Source: Spirochaetales bacterium
GTDB lineage: Bacteria; Spirochaetota; Spirochaetia; Sphaerochaetales; Sphaerochaetaceae
NCBI GenBank assembly: GCA_012519125.1
Contig: JAAYQY010000070.1
Location: 1 to 9,377, forward strand
Reading direction: 5' to 3'
DNA: 9,377 nucleotides
The notes below the pieces were generated by a model that saw only the letters and a list, made by a program, of their open reading frames with translations, ran no database searches and had not been told where the DNA came from. Each line of letters begins with the position of its first letter. Positions within the stretch are counted from its first letter, which is position 1. Shown piece by piece: positions 6,464-9,377 of the stretch. A program made the translations under genes and the position numbers.

Positions 6464-7780
6464 TTATCTTGCTTTCTGAGCATTGTCCAGCATTCCCTGG
6501 GACACTGCAATGAACTTGTCGATGCTGATCTCATTCGTTACGAATGCCTGGGCACAGTAGCGATCGAAATTGCCGTTGGCATCCTCGTTCAGCAACAAGG
6601 TATTGAAATCCAGGACAAATGGCTTTTCCAGAATTTTAGCGACCAAGGGATATCCCAAGTTCTTGATATCCACATTTTTATTGGGAGACAATGCACCGGT
6701 CATCCCCATCCACAAGGCGTTCCCCTCACCACGGGCATACCCTTCCACCACTTTCATCGCAGCTTCAGGATTCTTTGACCATGTCATGACGCTGTACCCA
6801 ATGCCTGCCGGTTGCCCGACCTGCTGGTCCTTGTACTTTGCCTGCGGGAAATTGATCGTGGGGAAGTAACCTACACCGTCTATACCCAGTGCATCACAAA
6901 ACACCTTCCAATGGCAGACATCAGAGAGCAAACCGATGAACATCGCACCCTTACCGGCGGCAAAGTTGTTTGCAGCATCCATGAAATATGGGGTTGAGGT
7001 GCCGGCGGGGTCCATATACCCCTTGCTGAACAGTTCCTTGACAATCTCAGCAGATCGCTTGAAAGCGGCGTTGCCCGCAAAGTTTTGCTTCCCGGTTCCC
7101 AAATCCTTCACATCTTCGCCATAGATGTTTGCAACAAAGCATCTGAAGAGGAAATCGATGGAGAAGGGGTCTCCCTGAAGTCCAGCAACGATGGGCACGA
7201 TGCCTGCTTTCTTCAGATTCTCACATGCTGCCAAAAACTCATCAAGATCAGATGGGGCCTTCTCAGGATCGAGGCCGGCTTGCTTGAAGAGAGCCTTGTT
7301 GTAATAGATGCCGAACCCCTGGGTGGTCAAGGGAACCATATGAACAGGTTTCTTTGCATCCCCATTCTCAGAGCAGTAGGCCCAGCTGAATTCGGAAATC
7401 TCGGATCTCCAATCAGCAATGTAAGAATCCATAGCAATTGTATAGTCATCGAATTCGTACGCTTGAACACCACCGTGGAACATGACAATATCCGGTCCCT
7501 GGCCTGCCTGCACCGCAGCGCGTACCAGCTGGTAATAGTTGTCATTCGGCTGGCCTACATGCTTGATGGTGATGCCAGGATTCTGGCTCATGATAAGATC
7601 ATCAATCTTCTTCATTGCAGGCTGTACGCCTTCCACATCACCATACTTAAAATCCCAGATAGTGATTTCCGCTTTTCCGTCAGCCTTTGCAGCTGCAGAC
7701 TCCTTGGTTCCGGCAGACCAAATCATCATTGATGGCAAGAGCAACAGTAGTACACACATGACCTTCATTCGAATTTTCAT
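6464..7780 (-). CDS. ABC sugar transporter solute-binding protein (family 1, CUT1)
   Basis: A 438-residue extracytoplasmic sugar-binding protein. The N-terminus has basic residues, a hydrophobic core (9-20) and a likely signal peptidase I site after WSA (residue 23), giving a mature start GTKESAA. There is no lipobox cysteine, so it is probably free in the periplasm. Family 1 binding-protein features include AGQGPDIVMFHGG (92-104), GFGIYYNKALFKQAGL (155-170) followed by a PSDLDEFLAACENLKKAGI helix, and FAAGKGAMFIGL in the second lobe. The GTKE mature start is common in spirochaete binding proteins, which supports the taxonomic guess. The ATG at 7780 has a perfect AGGAGG (7791-7786) 5 nt upstream. 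It is the first gene of the operon, directly under the LacI-type operators. The ligand cannot be read from sequence. Confidence 0.95.
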   Translation of the reverse strand: MKIRMKVMCVLLLLLPSMMIWSAGTKESAAAKADGKAEITIWDFKYGDVEGVQPAMKKIDDLIMSQNPGITIKHVGQPNDNYYQLVRAAVQAGQGPDIVMFHGGVQAYEFDDYTIAMDSYIADWRSEISEFSWAYCSENGDAKKPVHMVPLTTQGFGIYYNKALFKQAGLDPEKAPSDLDEFLAACENLKKAGIVPIVAGLQGDPFSIDFLFRCFVANIYGEDVKDLGTGKQNFAGNAAFKRSAEIVKELFSKGYMDPAGTSTPYFMDAANNFAAGKGAMFIGLLSDVCHWKVFCDALGIDGVGYFPTINFPQAKYKDQQVGQPAGIGYSVMTWSKNPEAAMKVVEGYARGEGNALWMGMTGALSPNKNVDIKNLGYPLVAKILEKPFVLDFNTLLLNEDANGNFDRYCAQAFVTNEISIDKFIAVSQGMLDNAQKAR

Positions 7781-7904
7781 ACATTCCTCCTATTGCAAAT
7801 CAACCTGGAAGTTGAATGCTTGGCTGTTCTCGATACCTGATCGCTGAGCAGTGGTACCCTGAGGGGCTTTCCCGACACGCTCAAGGAAAAATCTCAAATT
7901 CTTA

Positions 7905-7918
7905 TATAAACGCTAAAC
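7905..7918. promoter_or_regulatory. Putative LacI-type operator, leader copy
   Basis: TATAAACGCTAAAC shares the AAACGCT core and central CG with the two operators below, but its right half is degenerate. It lies in the transcribed leader about 34 bp downstream of the operator at the start site. It could serve as an auxiliary or roadblock site. Confidence 0.5.
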
Positions 7919-7938
7919 CTTTTTAAATCCTTTTTTAA

Positions 7939-7952
7939 TTTAAACGCTTAAA
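7939..7952. promoter_or_regulatory. Putative LacI-type operator at the operon promoter
   Basis: TTTAAACGCTTAAA is a near-perfect palindrome around a central CG, fitting the AA-N-CG-N-TT pattern of LacI-family operators. It starts 2 bp downstream of the -10 box and covers the predicted transcription start, so bound repressor would block initiation. Confidence 0.75.
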
Positions 7953-7954
7953 TT

Positions 7955-7984
7955 ACTATATGAGTACGTTTCCCCTCCTGTCAA
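7955..7984 (-). promoter_or_regulatory. Promoter of the sugar-transport/GH31 operon
   Basis: On the minus strand a perfect TTGACA (7984-7979) is followed after 18 nt by TATAGT (7960-7955). Transcription would start near 7948, giving a leader of about 168 nt before the ATG at 7780. The promoter lies in the 241-nt gap after the repressor gene. No convincing terminator for the repressor transcript is visible there. Confidence 0.8.
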
Positions 7985-8021
7985 GAAAAACATTGTGTGC
8001 GTGCGCAGCCCTTGCCACTCC

Positions 8022-9026
8022 TCAGCTACTCTCGCGTTCCACTAGATGCGTTTGGATGATCTCATGAGAAGGTTGTATCCGCCGTTTTTCAATCACATCA
8101 ACCAAGAGCTCAGCAGCTTTTGCCCCTATCTCGTAGGACCCCATGTCAAGACTGGTAATGGCGGGTGAATGAATCCTGGTTATCATCGTATTTCCGGCAC
8201 TCACCACGGCAACCTTGGAAGGTACATGCAGATTGCTCTCCTTCAAAGCCCTCAGGACACCCACTGCAATCGTATCATTGAATGTGACCACAGCAGTGAA
8301 ATCGGGAACGTTCTTGATGGTCTTGAGGAAAACCCGATACCCTTCCTCCTCCAGCATCGGTACATTGACAATCCAATGCTCGGAGTACTTCAACGCGTTG
8401 TCACGGTAGGCCATCATATACCCAGTCTTCCGCTTTTCACTTTGGGTATACTCAACCGATCCGTTCATCAGGATGATTTTCCGATGCCCCTTTCTCAGAA
8501 GATAATTTACTATAGCATAATACCCTGCAGTCACATCAGCATCGACATAGAAGGAGTCGTCTCGCTCTTCGGGTGTACCGATGACAACGTAAGGGATGTT
8601 TCGCTGCCTGATATGATCGATATACACATCATTGATGCGAGGATTCATGATCAGAGCACCATCGATGGGTTGGGTTAGGTTGAGGTCCGGATGGTTCCGG
8701 CTCTTTTCATTCAGGTAATCGGCATAGAGATGCACCTGGTACTTTCTTTCATGCAACACATCCAGCACCCCTGCAAGAATGTTATTGAAAAAATAGTCCT
8801 CCCGGATATTTTGCGTGGGTGATGCATACAGGCCAACCGTCCAAGTCTTGTTGCTCGCAAGATTCCTTGCAGTGATGCTTGGTCGATAATCCAGCTCCTC
8901 AACAGCCTGGAGAATCCTGTCAGTCACTTCCTGACTGATCTTCCGTTTTCCCGAAAGTGCATACGAGACGGTTGCAGCAGAAACACCAACCTTTTGTGCA
9001 ACAGTCTCTATCGTTACTTTTTTCAT
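8022..9026 (-). CDS. LacI-family transcriptional repressor of the sugar operon
   Basis: A 334-residue DNA-binding regulator. The N-terminal helix-turn-helix is at 4-24 (VTIETVAQKVGVSAATVSYAL), and the hinge helix ITARNLA (51-57) places Leu56 where LacI inserts Leu56 into the central CG of its operator. The recognition positions matching LacI 17, 18 and 22 are Ala, Ala and Tyr. A periplasmic-binding-protein-like effector domain follows (about 61-334), with YVVIGTPEE (136-144), TFNDTIAVGVLRAL (238-251), containing the usual ligand-contacting Asp, and SLDMGSYEIGAKAAELL near the C-terminus. It is expected to repress the neighbouring operon and itself until a sugar from the imported substrate binds. 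The ATG at 9026 is preceded by AAAGGA about 4 nt upstream. Its gene lies directly upstream of the operon in the same orientation. Confidence 0.93.
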   Translation of the reverse strand: MKKVTIETVAQKVGVSAATVSYALSGKRKISQEVTDRILQAVEELDYRPSITARNLASNKTWTVGLYASPTQNIREDYFFNNILAGVLDVLHERKYQVHLYADYLNEKSRNHPDLNLTQPIDGALIMNPRINDVYIDHIRQRNIPYVVIGTPEERDDSFYVDADVTAGYYAIVNYLLRKGHRKIILMNGSVEYTQSEKRKTGYMMAYRDNALKYSEHWIVNVPMLEEEGYRVFLKTIKNVPDFTAVVTFNDTIAVGVLRALKESNLHVPSKVAVVSAGNTMITRIHSPAITSLDMGSYEIGAKAAELLVDVIEKRRIQPSHEIIQTHLVERESS

Positions 9027-9044
9027 AGATTCCTTTCAATAATT

Positions 9045-9058
9045 ATTAAACGCTTACA
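9045..9058. promoter_or_regulatory. Putative autoregulatory LacI-type operator
   Basis: ATTAAACGCTTACA (minus strand TGTAAGCGTTTAAT) shares TAAACGCTTA exactly with the operon operator at 7939-7952. It lies 2 bp downstream of the repressor gene's own -10 box. An overlapping perfect inverted repeat, CTTACA-TGAG-TGTAAG (9053-9068), runs into the -10 box. Confidence 0.7.
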
Positions 9059-9060
9059 TG

Positions 9061-9089
9061 AGTGTAAGGTGAATATTTCAATTCGTCAA
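9061..9089 (-). promoter_or_regulatory. Promoter of the LacI-family repressor gene
   Basis: On the minus strand TTGACG (9089-9084) is followed after 17 nt by TACACT (9066-9061). Transcription would begin near 9054, inside the operator, leaving a leader of about 28 nt before the ATG at 9026. Confidence 0.7.
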
Positions 9090-9154
9090 CAGGTCAGTTT
9101 TCAAGAAATCTGGTGAACAAGGTGTTGATGAAGAACAGATTTGAACCGGGCACC

Positions 9155-9377
9155 TCACTGAGGCAACACGTCATTACCTGCCCCGTCAGCGGGTCTTCTC
9201 TGGAAAATGCTTCGGGTATTGGTATCCGGCTCCTTGAACAGGCTCATGATCAACAGCTCTTCAAGTGCACTGAGAATGCCTACGATGACCAGCAGCGCAA
9301 CGAAGAGACCCGTGCTGGTGAGCAGAATCAGGCAGATGGAGACCACCACCATCACCCCAGTCAGCTTGTTGCCATAG
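9155..9377 (-). CDS. C-terminal fragment of a membrane protein, probably CDP-alcohol phosphatidyltransferase
   Basis: The open frame enters from the right edge and ends at a TGA at 9157-9155, so only about 73 C-terminal residues are visible. They start YGNKLTGV, which continues upstream of any in-window start codon, so the gene is truncated by the window and not a short protein. Two adjoining hydrophobic segments (VMVVVSICLILL and GLFVALLVIVGIL) are followed by SALEELLIM and a polar tail containing KEPDTNTRSIFQRR. An ALEEL-type helix and a KEPD-SIF tail after the last membrane span resemble the C-terminus of bacterial CDP-alcohol phosphatidyltransferases, which make phospholipid head groups at the inner membrane. 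The catalytic motif would lie outside the window, so the assignment is tentative. The repressor promoter starts 66 bp after its stop; no terminator is evident. Confidence 0.5.
   Translation of the reverse strand, partial: YGNKLTGVMVVVSICLILLTSTGLFVALLVIVGILSALEELLIMSLFKEPDTNTRSIFQRRPADGAGNDVLPQ

Noticed and set aside
7800..7815. Small hairpin TCAAC-N6-GTTGA in the operon leader, just upstream of the Shine-Dalgarno sequence
   Set aside because: It has only five base pairs, leaves AGGAGG free and has no resemblance to a known riboswitch. Chance is likely.
7991..8010. GC-rich alternating stretch after the repressor stop followed by TTTTT on the minus strand
   Set aside because: The possible stem TGCG/CGCA has a 2-nt loop and cannot form a credible terminator hairpin.
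9106..9142. Inverted repeat AAATCTG/CAGATTT between the right-edge gene and the repressor promoter
   Set aside because: It has seven AT-rich pairs with a 23-nt loop and no T-run, so it is not convincing as a terminator or operator.
1..9377. CRISPR arrays, insertion sequences, toxin-antitoxin or phage-defence genes
   Set aside because: No regularly spaced repeats, transposase motifs, terminal inverted repeats or defence-type domains were seen on either strand.

Overview
The window looks like a chromosomal segment of a free-living or host-associated spirochaete, probably Sphaerochaeta or a relative. This is an inference from gene style: a mature solute-binding-protein N-terminus beginning GTKES with no lipobox, balanced GC of roughly half, and strong sigma70-type promoters. 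No species assignment can be made from the sequence alone. All protein genes are on the minus strand; only a tRNA gene is on the plus strand.

Read in the direction of transcription (right to left), the layout is as follows. (1) The C-terminal end of a membrane protein, probably a CDP-alcohol phosphatidyltransferase, enters from the right edge (9155-9377). (2) A LacI-family repressor gene (8022-9026) has its own promoter and operator. (3) A four-gene carbohydrate operon follows: solute-binding protein (6464-7780), two CUT1-type permeases (5497-6396 and 4674-5507, overlapping by 11 nt) and a cytoplasmic GH31 alpha-glycosidase (2360-4642). (4) A tRNA-Ala(GGC) gene with its own promoter and terminator lies on the plus strand (2200-2273). 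(5) A two-gene unit encodes a duplicated DUF1538 membrane protein (558-2024), coupled by an ATGA overlap to a tandem PII-like protein (1-561) that runs off the left edge.

The carbohydrate block is a self-contained local regulon. The binding protein captures an unidentified, presumably alpha-linked oligosaccharide or glycoside. The permease pair imports it, and the GH31 enzyme cleaves it inside the cell. No transport ATPase is present in the window, so one must be supplied from elsewhere. The LacI-type regulator probably controls both itself and the operon: the two promoters carry the same operator at exactly the same distance from the -10 box, and a third operator copy lies in the operon leader. 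A perfect 11-bp hairpin between the binding-protein and permease genes probably sets their expression ratio.

The most interesting unit is the DUF1538/PII-like pair. It has the form of a membrane transporter or channel with a translationally coupled, PII-fold cytoplasmic regulator. Each partner is an internal tandem duplication. Its ligand and transported species are unknown.
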